Below are positions 1 through 9,063 of a stretch of DNA of 64,000 nt, one piece after another. The stretch comes from Sutterella sp047777475 (GTDB lineage: Bacteria > Pseudomonadota > Gammaproteobacteria > Burkholderiales > Burkholderiaceae_F): positions 248,001-312,000 of the forward strand of contig JBKEET010000003.1 of NCBI GenBank assembly GCA_047777475.1, in the 5' to 3' direction. Position numbers and translations under genes: made by a program. The notes below the pieces were generated by a model. It made no database searches and had not been told where the DNA came from. It was given only the letters and a program-made list of their open reading frames with translations. How positions within the stretch are numbered: position 1 is the first letter of the stretch; each line of letters begins with the position of its first letter.

Positions 1-590
1 TGCACAACTGGGGCTGGGCGATCGTCCTGCTCACCTGCATCGTCAAGGCGATCCTTTACCCGATTTCCGCCGCGGGCTACCGCTCGATGGCGCGCCTGAA
101 GGACGTCACGCCGCGCCTGAAGATGCTGCAGGACAAGTACAAGGACGACAAGGAGCGCCTCAACCGCGCGGTGATGGAGCTCTACCGCACTGAGAAGATC
201 AACCCGATCGGCGGCTGCCTGCCGATCCTGCTGCAGATCCCGGTGTTCCTCGCCCTCTACTGGGTGCTGCTCGGCTCCGTCGAGCTGCGCGGCTCCGAGT
301 GGATCCTCTGGGTGCATGACCTTGCGATGCCCGACCCCTGGTTCGTGCTTCCGCTTCTGATGACGGTCACGATGTTCATCCAGATCCTGCTCAACCCGAA
401 GCCGACCGACCCGGTGCAGGCGAAGATCACCTACATCATGCCGCTCGTTTTCTCGATCATGTTCTTCTTCTTCGCTTCGGGCCTGGTGCTTTACTGGCTC
501 ACTAACAACGTGCTTTCGATCTGGCAGCAGTGGTACATCAACAAGACGATTGCCGCCGACCGCGCAAAGCGCATGGCAGCCAACAAGTAA
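1..590 (+). CDS. yidC: Membrane protein insertase YidC, 3' part
   Basis: Inserts and folds inner-membrane proteins, alone or with SecYEG. Only the last ~196 residues are present; the frame is open from base 3 and the start lies left of the window. The conserved core is visible: a cytoplasmic helical segment rich in K/R/E, then NPIGGCLPILLQIPVFLALY and further hydrophobic spans ending at the LYWLTNNVLSIWQQW motif. The tail is short and basic (KRMAANK), as in proteobacterial YidC. A strong terminator follows at 640-675. In relatives yidC is followed directly by mnmE; here about 5 kb of other genes lie between them. Confidence 0.96.
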   Translation, partial: HNWGWAIVLLTCIVKAILYPISAAGYRSMARLKDVTPRLKMLQDKYKDDKERLNRAVMELYRTEKINPIGGCLPILLQIPVFLALYWVLLGSVELRGSEWILWVHDLAMPDPWFVLPLLMTVTMFIQILLNPKPTDPVQAKITYIMPLVFSIMFFFFASGLVLYWLTNNVLSIWQQWYINKTIAADRAKRMAANK

Positions 591-639
591 GGAGCGCGGT
601 GCGCCTTTGAGCGGCGCACTTCCGCTTCGTCCGTTCAAA

Positions 640-675
640 GGAGACGTTTTCCGTTTGGAAGACGCCTCCTTTTTT
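640..675 (+). terminator. Rho-independent terminator after yidC
   Basis: Arms at 640-652 and 657-669 form a 13-pair stem with one mismatch and one G-U pair, a four-base GTTT loop and a six-T run (670-675). It ends the yidC transcript and separates it from metQ. Confidence 0.85.
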
Positions 676-812
676 CATCGCTCCCCTTTTGCGGCCCGGG
701 ATTTTTCGCGGGCTTTTTGATCAGCGTTGTAATACCTCGACGCGCTTCGCAATCAAGCGTCTGCGCCGCCTCATAATGCTCCGATACACCAATTTTTTTC
801 GGAGAAAAGACC

Positions 813-1613
813 ATGCAGCGCAGAATACTCCTGGCGTTTTCCGCCGCACTTTTGCTTTCCGCCTGCGGCAAAGAGGACAAGAAGACCAAGACCGTCGTGC
901 TCGGCGTGACCGCAGGCTCGTCCGAGCAGATCGCCGAAGAAGCGGCCAAAGTGGCCGCCAAGCAGGGGCTCACGATCAAGGTCAAGACCTTTGGCGACTA
1001 TGTGGCCGTCGATACGGCGCTCGCGCAGGGCGACATCGACATCAACGCTTTCCAGCACCAGCCTTACCTCGACAATTTCAACCGCAAGAACGGCACCGAT
1101 CTCGTGCCGGCCGCCAAGACGTACCTGGCGCCGATCGCCGGCTATTCGAAGCGCTACAAGAGCACGGCCGAGGTGCCCGACGGCGCGACGGTCACGATTC
1201 CCAACGATCCGACCAACGGCGGGAGGGCGCTTTTCGAGCTGGCCAGGCTCGGCTGGATCGAAGTGAAGAAGGACGTCAAGCCTTCCCAGCTGACGGTGAA
1301 CGACATCGTCGCCAATCCGAAGAAAATCAAAATCGTGGAACTCGAGGCGGCCCAGCTGCCGCGCTCGCTCGACGATTCCGACGTGGCCGTCATCAACGCC
1401 GGCTACGCGATTTCCGCAGGCCTCAACAGCAAGAAGGACTCGATTTTCGCGGAATCGACCGAAACGAGCCCCTACGTGAACGTGATCGCCGCGAGGCGCG
1501 ACAACGTGAACTCGCCTGCCGTCAAGGCCGCCGTGGCGGCTTACTGCTCGCCCGAGGTGAAGGCCTTCATCGAGAAGACCTTCAAGGGCGCCCTGGTGCC
1601 GTCCTGGAAATAA
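813..1613 (+). CDS. metQ: MetQ/NlpA-family substrate-binding lipoprotein
   Basis: Periplasmic binding protein of the NlpA family, anchored to the inner membrane; family members feed methionine (including D-Met) or related amino acids to a MetNI-type ABC importer. A 17-residue signal ends in the lipobox LLSAC with the lipidated Cys at 18. The family segment FQHQPYLDNFN is present and the length (266 aa) is normal. No metN or metI lies beside it, so the ATPase and permease must be elsewhere. It is followed after 27 bp by a racemase-like gene and then an M20 hydrolase, suggesting that it delivers their substrate. Methionine as ligand is family inference only. Confidence 0.85.
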   Translation: MQRRILLAFSAALLLSACGKEDKKTKTVVLGVTAGSSEQIAEEAAKVAAKQGLTIKVKTFGDYVAVDTALAQGDIDINAFQHQPYLDNFNRKNGTDLVPAAKTYLAPIAGYSKRYKSTAEVPDGATVTIPNDPTNGGRALFELARLGWIEVKKDVKPSQLTVNDIVANPKKIKIVELEAAQLPRSLDDSDVAVINAGYAISAGLNSKKDSIFAESTETSPYVNVIAARRDNVNSPAVKAAVAAYCSPEVKAFIEKTFKGALVPSWK

Positions 1614-1640
1614 GGCGCCGCCGAAGGGGAGAAAGAAGCG

Positions 1641-2777
1641 ATGAGAATCGAAAAAGCCGTGCTGAGGCAGCTCTCGCTGCCCTTTAAAAAGCCGTTCCGC
1701 ACCAGCTTCGGAGAGCTGAAGGTGAAAGACTTCCTGCTCCTCGAGCTCGTCGGAGCCGAAGGGATTTCGGGCTGGGGAGAATGCTCCGCCCTCACCCGCC
1801 CCTGGTACAACGAGGAAACGACGGAAGGGGCGCGCTATGTGCTCAGCGCCTTTCTGATTCCCGAGCTTCTCAAGGACGAAATCCCCTCTCCCGAGGCGTT
1901 TTTCGACAAAACTTCCTGGATCCGCCGCAACCGCATGGCCCGTTCCGCCGCCGACTGTGCGCTCTGGGACCTTTGGAGCCGGGAGCGCGGCATTTCCGAA
2001 AAGGAGGCGCTGGGCGGCGTGCGCAGCAGCATTGAGGCCGGCGTGTCGCTCGGCATCGAGCCGAGCCCGCAGGCGCTTGTGAAAACCGTGGAAAGCTACC
2101 TTAAGCAGGGCTACCGGCGCGTCAAGCTCAAGATCAAGCCGGGTGCCGACGTCGCCTACGTGAAAGCCGTCCGCGACGCTTTCGGCAATATCCCGCTCAC
2201 GGTCGACGCCAACTCCTCCTACCGGCTCGAAGACATCGATGCGCTGCGCGCGCTCGACGAATTCGGGCTGCTGATGATCGAGCAGCCCCTGGCGCACGAC
2301 GACATCGTCGAGCACGCCAGGCTGCAGAAAGTGCTTTCCACGCCGATTTGCCTTGACGAGAGCATCGATTCGACGTCGGCGGCCAAGAGCGCCATCGCGC
2401 TCGGCAGCTGCCGCATCATCAACATCAAGGTGGCCCGCGTGGGCGGGCTGACCGAAGCCCGCCGCCTGCAGGCCTATGCCGCGGAGCACGGCGTGGGCTG
2501 CTGGTGCGGCGGCATGGTCGACGCCGGCGTGGCCCGCGGCCACAACCTTGCGGCGGCGAGCCTGCCCAACTACATTTATCCCAACGACATCCCGGGCTCC
2601 GACCGCTACTACGCCGACGACATCACGACGCCGTCCGTGAGCGTCGGCAGGGATGCCATGATCGCGGTGCCCGACGGCCCCGGAACGGGCTTCGAGCCGA
2701 ATTTATCCGTGATCGGGCGCCATACGGTGCGCACCTGGACGTGGCGGCGCGGCGCCGCCGGGCCCGAAGAAAGCTGA
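1641..2777 (+). CDS. Enolase-superfamily N-acylamino acid racemase / o-succinylbenzoate synthase-like protein
   Basis: 378 aa, muconate-lactonizing subgroup of the enolase superfamily. The catalytic set is complete: the KxK pair K162/K164 (VKLKIKPG), metal ligands D189 (VDANSSY), E214 (IEQPL) and D239 (CLDES), and the opposing lysine K263 (NIKVARVGG). The C-terminal stretch WCGGMVDAGVARGHNLA and the following DIPGSDRYY resemble N-succinylamino acid racemases of the NSAR/OSBS family. No other men genes are nearby, so menaquinone synthesis is unlikely from context. The M20 amidohydrolase 15 bp downstream fits a racemase-plus-deacylase pair that turns N-acyl-D- into free L-amino acids. ATG with an upstream GGGGAG element. 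Dipeptide epimerase is the main alternative. Confidence 0.8.
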   Translation: MRIEKAVLRQLSLPFKKPFRTSFGELKVKDFLLLELVGAEGISGWGECSALTRPWYNEETTEGARYVLSAFLIPELLKDEIPSPEAFFDKTSWIRRNRMARSAADCALWDLWSRERGISEKEALGGVRSSIEAGVSLGIEPSPQALVKTVESYLKQGYRRVKLKIKPGADVAYVKAVRDAFGNIPLTVDANSSYRLEDIDALRALDEFGLLMIEQPLAHDDIVEHARLQKVLSTPICLDESIDSTSAAKSAIALGSCRIINIKVARVGGLTEARRLQAYAAEHGVGCWCGGMVDAGVARGHNLAAASLPNYIYPNDIPGSDRYYADDITTPSVSVGRDAMIAVPDGPGTGFEPNLSVIGRHTVRTWTWRRGAAGPEES

Positions 2778-2792
2778 GGCAGGAAAAACGTC

Positions 2793-3944
2793 ATGACTGC
2801 ATGGAACGATGTGAGCGCGCGCCTTGAGGAACTGCTTCCCGGGCAGTTCAAGCTCTGGGCTTCGCTGGTGAACCGCGACTGCGGCGTCGGCAACAAGGCC
2901 GGCGTTGACGCCTGCGGCGCCGAAGCGGCCGGGTTTCTCGAGAAGCTCGGCTTTCGCGTGCGCTTTATGCGCTACGAGAAGGCGGGCAACCTCCTGGTGG
3001 CCGAAAGGGGCGACACGAGCCGGCCCTTTGTGCTGCTCGCGGGGCACCTCGATACGGTTTATCCGGACGGCGAGGCGGCCAAGCGCCCGTTTGCCGTCAG
3101 GGACGGCCGCGTCACGGGGCCGGGCGCCCTCGACATGAAGGGCGGCATCGCCGTGATGTTCGGCGCCCTCAGGGCACTCGTTTCATGCGGCTGGGACAGG
3201 CATCCTGTCAAAGTCATCCTCGCCGGCGACGAGGAAAACGGCCATTCGCTCTCGGGGGCCGCAGAGGCTATCCGGCGCGAGGCGAAGGGGGCGCTTTATG
3301 CGCTGAATTTCGAGACGGGCTACCCCGACGGCAGCGCGGTGCTCTCGCGCAAGGGATCGGCGTTTTTCCGCATCGACGTGAAAGGCGTCGGCGCGCATGC
3401 CGGCAACAATCCGCAGGACGGCCGCAGCGCCGTCGTCGAAGTGGCGGCGAAAACGCTCGCCGCAAGCCACCTTCAGAACCTTGCCGCAGGGCTTTCGGTT
3501 AACGTCGGCGTGATCGGCGGCGGCACGGCGCCCAATGCGGTGGCCGAGCACGCCCACTGCCTCATCGACGTGCGCTTCGTAAACGAGGAGCAGTACCGCA
3601 GCGTCCGTGCGGCGCTTGAGCGCATCGCCGAAACGAGGACGGTGCCCGGCACCACGGCCGTGCTCACCGAGCTCTGCCGCATGCCGGCAATGGAAAAGAC
3701 GAGCGCGTCGGAAAAACTGCTTGCCGACGTCAACCGCACGGCGGCAAGGCTCGGCATTCCCGCGCTCGGCGCACGCGCCGTAGGCGGCGGGTCCGATGCG
3801 TCCATCATCTCGCAGGCCGGCGTGCCGGTGCTCTGCGCGATGGGCGTCAGGGGCGAGTTCAACCACACGGAGCGCGAGTACGCGCTCGCCGATTCGCTCG
3901 CCGAGCGCACGAAGCTCGCGGCCGGCATCCTCTTCGATCTCTGA
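2793..3944 (+). CDS. M20-family metallo-amidohydrolase (carboxypeptidase G2-like)
   Basis: 383 aa zinc hydrolase of the M20 peptidase family. Visible metal and catalytic residues: H85 and D87 (AGHLDTVYPDG), bridging D114 (GALDMKGG), general base E147 with E148 (GDEENGHS), E174 (NFETG) and H358 near the C-terminus (FNHTERE). The lid domain carries GAHAGNNPQDGRSAV. There is no signal peptide, so it is probably cytoplasmic. It lies 15 bp after the racemase-like gene and is very likely co-transcribed with it. The expected reaction is hydrolysis of an N-acyl or C-terminal amide bond releasing a free amino acid; the exact substrate cannot be read from sequence. Confidence 0.85.
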   Translation: MTAWNDVSARLEELLPGQFKLWASLVNRDCGVGNKAGVDACGAEAAGFLEKLGFRVRFMRYEKAGNLLVAERGDTSRPFVLLAGHLDTVYPDGEAAKRPFAVRDGRVTGPGALDMKGGIAVMFGALRALVSCGWDRHPVKVILAGDEENGHSLSGAAEAIRREAKGALYALNFETGYPDGSAVLSRKGSAFFRIDVKGVGAHAGNNPQDGRSAVVEVAAKTLAASHLQNLAAGLSVNVGVIGGGTAPNAVAEHAHCLIDVRFVNEEQYRSVRAALERIAETRTVPGTTAVLTELCRMPAMEKTSASEKLLADVNRTAARLGIPALGARAVGGGSDASIISQAGVPVLCAMGVRGEFNHTEREYALADSLAERTKLAAGILFDL

Positions 3945-3978
3945 ACGGGAAAAAATGCGCGGCCGCCGCGCAAGGCAT

Positions 3979-3984
3979 CATAAT
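3979..3984 (+). promoter_or_regulatory. Candidate -10 element for alaA
   Basis: CATAAT followed by GTG, 56 bp before the alaA start in the 96-bp gap after the M20 gene. No convincing -35 box is visible. The same TAnAATG(C)-like hexamer recurs before other operons in this window. Confidence 0.35.
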
Positions 3985-4040
3985 GTGCAAATGGCCTGTT
4001 CATTAAAGGCCTGAAACACATTTTCCGAAGGGGTGCCGCC

Positions 4041-5261
4041 ATGGCCGTTTATCAAAAATCGCACAAGCTTGATCACGTCTGCTATGACATCCGCGGTCCC
4101 TTGCTCGACGAAGCCAACCGCATGATCGCCGCGGGCGAATCCGTGCTGAAGCTCAACATCGGCAATCCCGCCTATTTCGGCTTCAAGGTGCCGCAGCCGC
4201 TCGTCGACTTCATGGCGGCGCATCTTCCCGTGAGCGAAGGCTATTCCGACTCGCACGGCCTGCCCGAGGCGAGGGAGGCCATCGCCGCTTACTGCCGCCA
4301 GAAAGGCATCCCGAACGTGGGCGCCAACGACATTTACACGGGCAACGGCGTCTCGGAGCTGATCGCCATGTCCATGCAGGGCCTCCTCAACGAAGGCGAC
4401 GAGGTGCTCGTGCCCGCGCCCGACTATCCCCTCTGGACCGCTTCGGTGACGCTCGCGGGCGGCAAGGCCGTGCATTACATCTGCGACGAGGCCTCGCACT
4501 GGTACCCCGACCTGAAGGACCTGGCTTCCAAGGTGACGCCGCGCACCAAGGGCATCGTGGTCATCAACCCGAACAACCCCACGGGCGTCCTTTATCCGAA
4601 GGAAATCCTCGAAGGCATCGTCAAGGTGGCGCGGGAGCACGACCTGATCCTCTTTGCCGACGAGATTTACGACCGCCTGGTGATGGACGGCAAGGAGCAC
4701 ATCGCGCTCGCCTCGCTCGCGCCCGACCTCCTGACGGTGAGCCTCAACGGCCTTTCGAAATCGCACCTGGCGGCGGGCTACCGCATCGGCTGGATGTGCC
4801 TGGCGGGCGACAAGTCGCGCGCCAAGGGCTATCTCGAGGGCATCTCGATGCTGGCGTCGATGCGCCTCTGCTCCAACGTTCCCGGGCAGTCGATCATTGC
4901 GCCGGCGCTCTCCATGCAGGAAGAAACGAAGAAGATGCTGGTGCCGGGCGGGCGCATCTACGAGCAGCGCGAGTGCGTCTGCCGCGCGCTCGACGATATT
5001 CCGGGCCTGAGCTACGTGCGCCCCGATGCGGCGTTTTACATTTTCCCGAAGATCGACGCCGCCCGCTTCGGCGTCACCGACGACGAGCTCATGGCGCTTG
5101 ACCTGCTCAGGCAGGAGCGCATCCTCGTCACGCAGGGCAAGGGCTTCCACTGGGACACGCCCGATCATTTCCGCATCGTCTATCTGTCGCAGACGCGAGA
5201 GCTTGCGGAAGCGATGGGCCGCATGAAGCACTTCTTCGCGGGCTACCGCCAGCGCCGCTGA
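4041..5261 (+). CDS. alaA: AlaA-like pyridoxal-phosphate aminotransferase
   Basis: 406 aa fold-type I aminotransferase, closest by recall to E. coli AlaA (glutamate-pyruvate aminotransferase). Matching segments include YDIRGPLLDEA, LKLNIGNPAYFGF, GNGVSELI, PAPDYPLW, INPNNPTGVLYPKE and SLNGLSKSH. The Schiff-base lysine is K240; D207 in FADEIYD contacts the PLP ring nitrogen and N179 lies in NPT. It would interconvert alanine or related amino acids with pyruvate and 2-oxoacids in the cytoplasm. It probably has its own promoter but may work with the racemase/M20 pair upstream by funnelling free amino acids into pyruvate, which the por operon could consume. Full length, ATG start. Confidence 0.9.
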   Translation: MAVYQKSHKLDHVCYDIRGPLLDEANRMIAAGESVLKLNIGNPAYFGFKVPQPLVDFMAAHLPVSEGYSDSHGLPEAREAIAAYCRQKGIPNVGANDIYTGNGVSELIAMSMQGLLNEGDEVLVPAPDYPLWTASVTLAGGKAVHYICDEASHWYPDLKDLASKVTPRTKGIVVINPNNPTGVLYPKEILEGIVKVAREHDLILFADEIYDRLVMDGKEHIALASLAPDLLTVSLNGLSKSHLAAGYRIGWMCLAGDKSRAKGYLEGISMLASMRLCSNVPGQSIIAPALSMQEETKKMLVPGGRIYEQRECVCRALDDIPGLSYVRPDAAFYIFPKIDAARFGVTDDELMALDLLRQERILVTQGKGFHWDTPDHFRIVYLSQTRELAEAMGRMKHFFAGYRQRR

Positions 5262-5268
5262 GGCGCCT

Positions 5269-5586
5269 TCACTGCCGCTTCCTGCGGCTGAGGGCGCTTG
5301 CGGCCAGGAGAAGCGGCCACAGCCAGAGCGAGACGCACCACAGAAGGATGCGCCCGAGCGTGAGCCGCTGCTGCGGCGCCCTCCAGGTTTTGGCGAAAAT
5401 CGTCACGGCGCCCGCGACGCACCAGAGCAGCAGCACGCAGTAAACGAGCGCGCGCCGCTCGTAAGTGTCGCCGAGCCAGGCGGCCGTGTAAGCCGCGATC
5501 GGTATGCAGAGGATGACGCCGAGGCAGGCCCCGGCAAGCGCGGGACCGAAAAACTGCTCCGGACGTGGTGGCTTTTTGTCTGTCAT
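5269..5586 (-). CDS. Small membrane protein of unknown function
   Basis: 105 aa from the ATG at 5586; a longer frame from 5658 would add a less protein-like N-terminus. Three hydrophobic spans are visible: GPALAGACLGVILCIPIAAY, ALVYCVLLLWCVAGAVTIF and ILLWCVSLWLWPLLLAASAL, with a basic tail SRRKRQ. The N-terminal DKKPPRPEQ segment is soluble. It converges on alaA, the stop codons being 7 bp apart. I do not recognise the family. Coding is supported by ordered membrane segments and the lack of a competing gene, not by homology. Confidence 0.55.
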   Translation of the reverse strand: MTDKKPPRPEQFFGPALAGACLGVILCIPIAAYTAAWLGDTYERRALVYCVLLLWCVAGAVTIFAKTWRAPQQRLTLGRILLWCVSLWLWPLLLAASALSRRKRQ

Positions 5587-5713
5587 ATCGGCGGCTTTTC
5601 TTAAAAAAACGAAGGCGTGGAAGTCAGCGCTGAGTGTAGCAGGAAGCCGCGGCGCCACGGACGGCGCTGGGAAAAAGCGCCCCGGTGCGGCACAGCGCGC
5701 GCTTCCCGCGAAT

Positions 5714-5719
5714 TACAAT
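5714..5719 (+). promoter_or_regulatory. Candidate -10 element for mnmE-mnmG-rsmG
   Basis: TACAAT followed by GC, 48 bp before the mnmE ATG; no clear -35 box. It is one of the recurring TAnAATGC hexamers in this window. Confidence 0.35.
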
Positions 5720-5766
5720 GCCTGCACTTTCTTTTCTGACCGCCTTTCCAAGGGGCGGAATTTGCC

Positions 5767-7134
5767 ATGATTCACAGTGACAAGGATCCCATCATCGCCC
5801 CTGCCACGCCGGCGGGCCGGGGCGGCATCGGCGTGCTGCGCCTGTCGTTTGCCAAGGAGCTCGAAAGCGCTTTCGTAAAAGCGCTTTTCGGCGCCGAGAC
5901 GGTGCTCAAGGACCGCTATGCCCGCTACCTGCCCTATTACGACGGCACGGGCGCTCTGCTCGACAGGCTGATCGTGCTGCTTTACAGGGCGCCGCACAGC
6001 TACACGGGCGAGACCGTGATCGAGCTGCAGGCCCACGGCGGCCCGATGCTCATGAGCATGCTCCTCAAGAGCGCGCTCGAGAAATGCCGCGCACTTTCGC
6101 TGCGCATGGCCGAGCCCGGCGAATTTACGAAACGCGCTTTCTTAAACGGCAAGCTTGACCTGGCGCAGGCCGAGGCCGTGGCCGATCTGATCGATGCGGC
6201 CAGCGAGTCGGCCGTCAGGGCCGCGGGACGCTCGCTGAGCGGCGAGTTCTCGGGCGCCGTGCGCGCCGTGGCCGGCGAGGTGAACGAGCTGCGCGCCTAC
6301 GTCGAGGCGGTGCTCGACTTTCCCGAAGAGGAAGTCGATCCGCTCGATTACCGCGAGATCGACCGCCGGGCGGACAAGGCCGCCGAAGACCTCGGCCGCA
6401 TCATCGCCAACGCCCGCCAGGGCGCCATGCTCCGCGAAGGCGTGACGGCGGCGATCGTCGGCAGTCCCAACGTCGGCAAGTCGAGCCTTCTCAACGCGCT
6501 CGCGCAGGAAGACGTCGCCATCGTCACCGACGTGCCCGGCACCACGCGCGACCGCATCGAGCACTGGGTCTCGGTGGGCGGCGTGCCCGTCAAGATCGTC
6601 GACACCGCCGGCATCCGCGAGACGAGCGACAGGGTCGAGGCGATCGGCATCGACCGCGCGCTCGCCGCCGTGCGCGGCGCCGACGTGGTCCTGCACCTCA
6701 GGGACGCGTCGGGGCAGGTCCCCGATGACCCGAAGACGCTCGAGCGCGTCCTCGCGCAGGTGCAGCCGGGCGTCGACGTGCTCACCGTGTTCAACAAGTG
6801 CGATCTCTGCGAGAATGCGCACGAGGAAAACGGCATCTACATTTCCGCGCGCACGGGCGAGGGACTCGGCGCGCTCAAGGAAAAGCTGCTCGAGAAAGTT
6901 GGCTTCCGCGCGAACGCGGAAGGCCTCTACATGGCGCGGGAGCGCCACCTCGAATGCCTGAGGCAGGCCGCCGAGCATCTCGCGGCGGCCCGCTCGATGA
7001 GCGCGTCGGCCACCGCCGAGCTCCTCGCCGAGGAGCTGCGGCTTGCGGGCCGCGCGCTCGGCATGATTCTGGGCGAGACCACGGCCGACGACATTCTCGG
7101 CATGATCTTCAGCAAGTTTTGTATCGGTAAATAA
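5767..7134 (+). CDS. mnmE: tRNA uridine-5-carboxymethylaminomethyl modification GTPase MnmE
   Basis: 455 aa. With MnmG it modifies U34 of tRNAs reading two-fold codon boxes. The N-terminal domain binds formyl-tetrahydrofolate. The G domain shows G1 GSPNVGKSS, G2 TTRD, G3 DTAG and G4 NKCD, and the protein ends in the diagnostic CIGK, whose Cys is needed for modification. Length is normal. It is followed with no gap by mnmG (stop TAA, then ATG), so the two are certainly co-transcribed and probably translationally coupled, which suits their complex. Confidence 0.97.
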   Translation: MIHSDKDPIIAPATPAGRGGIGVLRLSFAKELESAFVKALFGAETVLKDRYARYLPYYDGTGALLDRLIVLLYRAPHSYTGETVIELQAHGGPMLMSMLLKSALEKCRALSLRMAEPGEFTKRAFLNGKLDLAQAEAVADLIDAASESAVRAAGRSLSGEFSGAVRAVAGEVNELRAYVEAVLDFPEEEVDPLDYREIDRRADKAAEDLGRIIANARQGAMLREGVTAAIVGSPNVGKSSLLNALAQEDVAIVTDVPGTTRDRIEHWVSVGGVPVKIVDTAGIRETSDRVEAIGIDRALAAVRGADVVLHLRDASGQVPDDPKTLERVLAQVQPGVDVLTVFNKCDLCENAHEENGIYISARTGEGLGALKEKLLEKVGFRANAEGLYMARERHLECLRQAAEHLAAARSMSASATAELLAEELRLAGRALGMILGETTADDILGMIFSKFCIGK

Positions 7135-9063
7135 ATGCAGTATCCCGAAACCTTTGAGGTCATCGTCGTGGGCTGCGGCAACGCCGGCGCCGAAGCGGCC
7201 CTCGCCTCGGCCCGCATGGGCCGCAAGACCCTCCTGGTGACCCACAACCTCGAGACGATCGGCGCCCTGTCGTGCAATCCGTCGATCGGCGGCATCGGCA
7301 AGAGCCATCTCGTCAAGGAAATCGACGCGATGGGCGGCGCCATGGCGCTCACGGCCGACGCGGCCGGCATCCAGTTCCGCGTTCTCAACAGCTCGAAGGG
7401 GCCGGCCGTGCGCGCGACGCGCGCCCAGGTCGACCGCCAGCTTTACCGCCGCGCCATGCGCGAGCGCATCGAGAGCCAGGAAAACCTTTATGTCTTCCAG
7501 CAGGCCGTCGACGACCTCATCGTCGAGGGCGGCCGCGCCGCCGGCGTCGTGACGCAGACGGGCGTGCGCTTTTCCTCGCGCGCCGTGGTGCTCTGCGCGG
7601 GCACGTTCCTGCACGGCATGGTGCACATCGGGCTCGACCACTACCAGGCGGGCCGCGCCGGCGATCCGCCGAGCGTGCGCCTTGCCGACCGCCTCAAGGA
7701 GCTCGGCATGCCGCAGGGCCGGCTCAAGACCGGCACGCCCTGCCGTCTCGACGGGCGCACGATCGATTTCTCGAAGTGCCAGCAGCAGTGGGGCGATTCG
7801 GATCCGGTGCCGAGCTTCTCGCTCCTGCGTCCCGCGCCCGAGCATCCGCAGCAGATGTGCTGCTGGATCACGCGGACCAATCCCCGCATGCACGAGATCA
7901 TTCTCGCCAACCTCGACCGCTCGCCGATGTACACGGGCATCATCCACGGCGTGGGCCCGCGCTACTGCCCGTCGATCGAGGACAAGGTGAAGCGCTTCGC
8001 GGGCAAGGACAGCCATCCGATCTTCCTCGAGCCCGAGGGACTGCACGTCAACGAGTACTACCCCAACGGCATTTCGACGAGCCTGCCCTTCGACGTGCAG
8101 CTCGACATGGTGCACTGCGTCGCGGGCCTCGAGCACGCGCACATGCTCCGCCCGGGCTACGCGATCGAGTACGACTACTACGATCCCAGGGCCCTCAAGA
8201 CGACGCTCGAGACGCAGTCGATGCCGGGCCTCTTCTTCGCCGGCCAGATCAACGGCACGACCGGCTACGAAGAGGCGGCCGCCCAGGGGCTTCTGGCCGG
8301 ACTCAACGCGGCGCTTTATGCGCGCGGCGAGGAAGGCTGGACGCCGCGGCGCGACCAGGCCTACCTCGGCGTCATGGTCGACGACCTGACGACGCGCGGC
8401 GTCACCGAGCCGTACCGCATGTTCACGAGCCGCGCCGAGTACCGCCTGAGCCTGCGCGAGGACAACGCCGACGTGCGCCTCACGGAGATCGGCCGCAGGC
8501 TCGGGCTGGTCGACGACGAGCGCTGGGCGTATTTCTGCCGCAAGCAGGAAAACGTCGCCAAGGCCCTGCAGAAGCTTTCCGACACCTGGGTGAACCCGCG
8601 CATGTTCGCGCCGGGCGCGCTCGCCAAGGTGCTCGGCGAGGACATCTCGCACGAGTACGCCCTGAAGAGCCTGCTGTCGCGGCCCAATATGTCGGTGAAA
8701 AAGCTTTCTGAAATAAAAACGTCCGAAGGAAAGAAGGTTTTCGACGAGCAAGCGCTCACTCCTGAAGAGACGGAACAGGTCGAAATCGAGGTCAAGTACT
8801 CCGGCTACATCCATCGCCAGAAAGACGAAATCGAGCGTGCGATGGCCAACGAGACGCTGCGCATACCGGCCGACATCGACTACGACGCCATCACCGGGCT
8901 CGGCTTCGAAGTGCGCCAGAAGCTCAAGGCGGTCCGTCCCGAAACCGTGGGCCAGGCCTCGCGCATTTCGGGCGTCACGCCCGCGGCGATCTCGCTCCTG
9001 ATCGTTTATCTCAAGCGGCGCGCCTACGGGCGCGGCCGCGCAGCGGAGGGCGCCGATGAGTGA
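7135..9063 (+). CDS. mnmG: tRNA uridine-5-carboxymethylaminomethyl modification enzyme MnmG (GidA)
   Basis: 642 aa FAD-dependent partner of MnmE. The N-terminal dinucleotide fold is VVGCGNAGAEAA, followed by NPSIGGIGKSHLVKEIDA and the FAD/NADH-domain segment TGYEEAAAQG. The C-terminal helical domain (about 560-630) that contacts MnmE contains GYIHRQKDEIER. Full length. It starts immediately after mnmE and its last 8 bases overlap rsmG. A 1009-codon antisense frame across mnmE and mnmG is a GC-rich shadow and not a gene. Confidence 0.97.
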   Translation: MQYPETFEVIVVGCGNAGAEAALASARMGRKTLLVTHNLETIGALSCNPSIGGIGKSHLVKEIDAMGGAMALTADAAGIQFRVLNSSKGPAVRATRAQVDRQLYRRAMRERIESQENLYVFQQAVDDLIVEGGRAAGVVTQTGVRFSSRAVVLCAGTFLHGMVHIGLDHYQAGRAGDPPSVRLADRLKELGMPQGRLKTGTPCRLDGRTIDFSKCQQQWGDSDPVPSFSLLRPAPEHPQQMCCWITRTNPRMHEIILANLDRSPMYTGIIHGVGPRYCPSIEDKVKRFAGKDSHPIFLEPEGLHVNEYYPNGISTSLPFDVQLDMVHCVAGLEHAHMLRPGYAIEYDYYDPRALKTTLETQSMPGLFFAGQINGTTGYEEAAAQGLLAGLNAALYARGEEGWTPRRDQAYLGVMVDDLTTRGVTEPYRMFTSRAEYRLSLREDNADVRLTEIGRRLGLVDDERWAYFCRKQENVAKALQKLSDTWVNPRMFAPGALAKVLGEDISHEYALKSLLSRPNMSVKKLSEIKTSEGKKVFDEQALTPEETEQVEIEVKYSGYIHRQKDEIERAMANETLRIPADIDYDAITGLGFEVRQKLKAVRPETVGQASRISGVTPAAISLLIVYLKRRAYGRGRAAEGADE

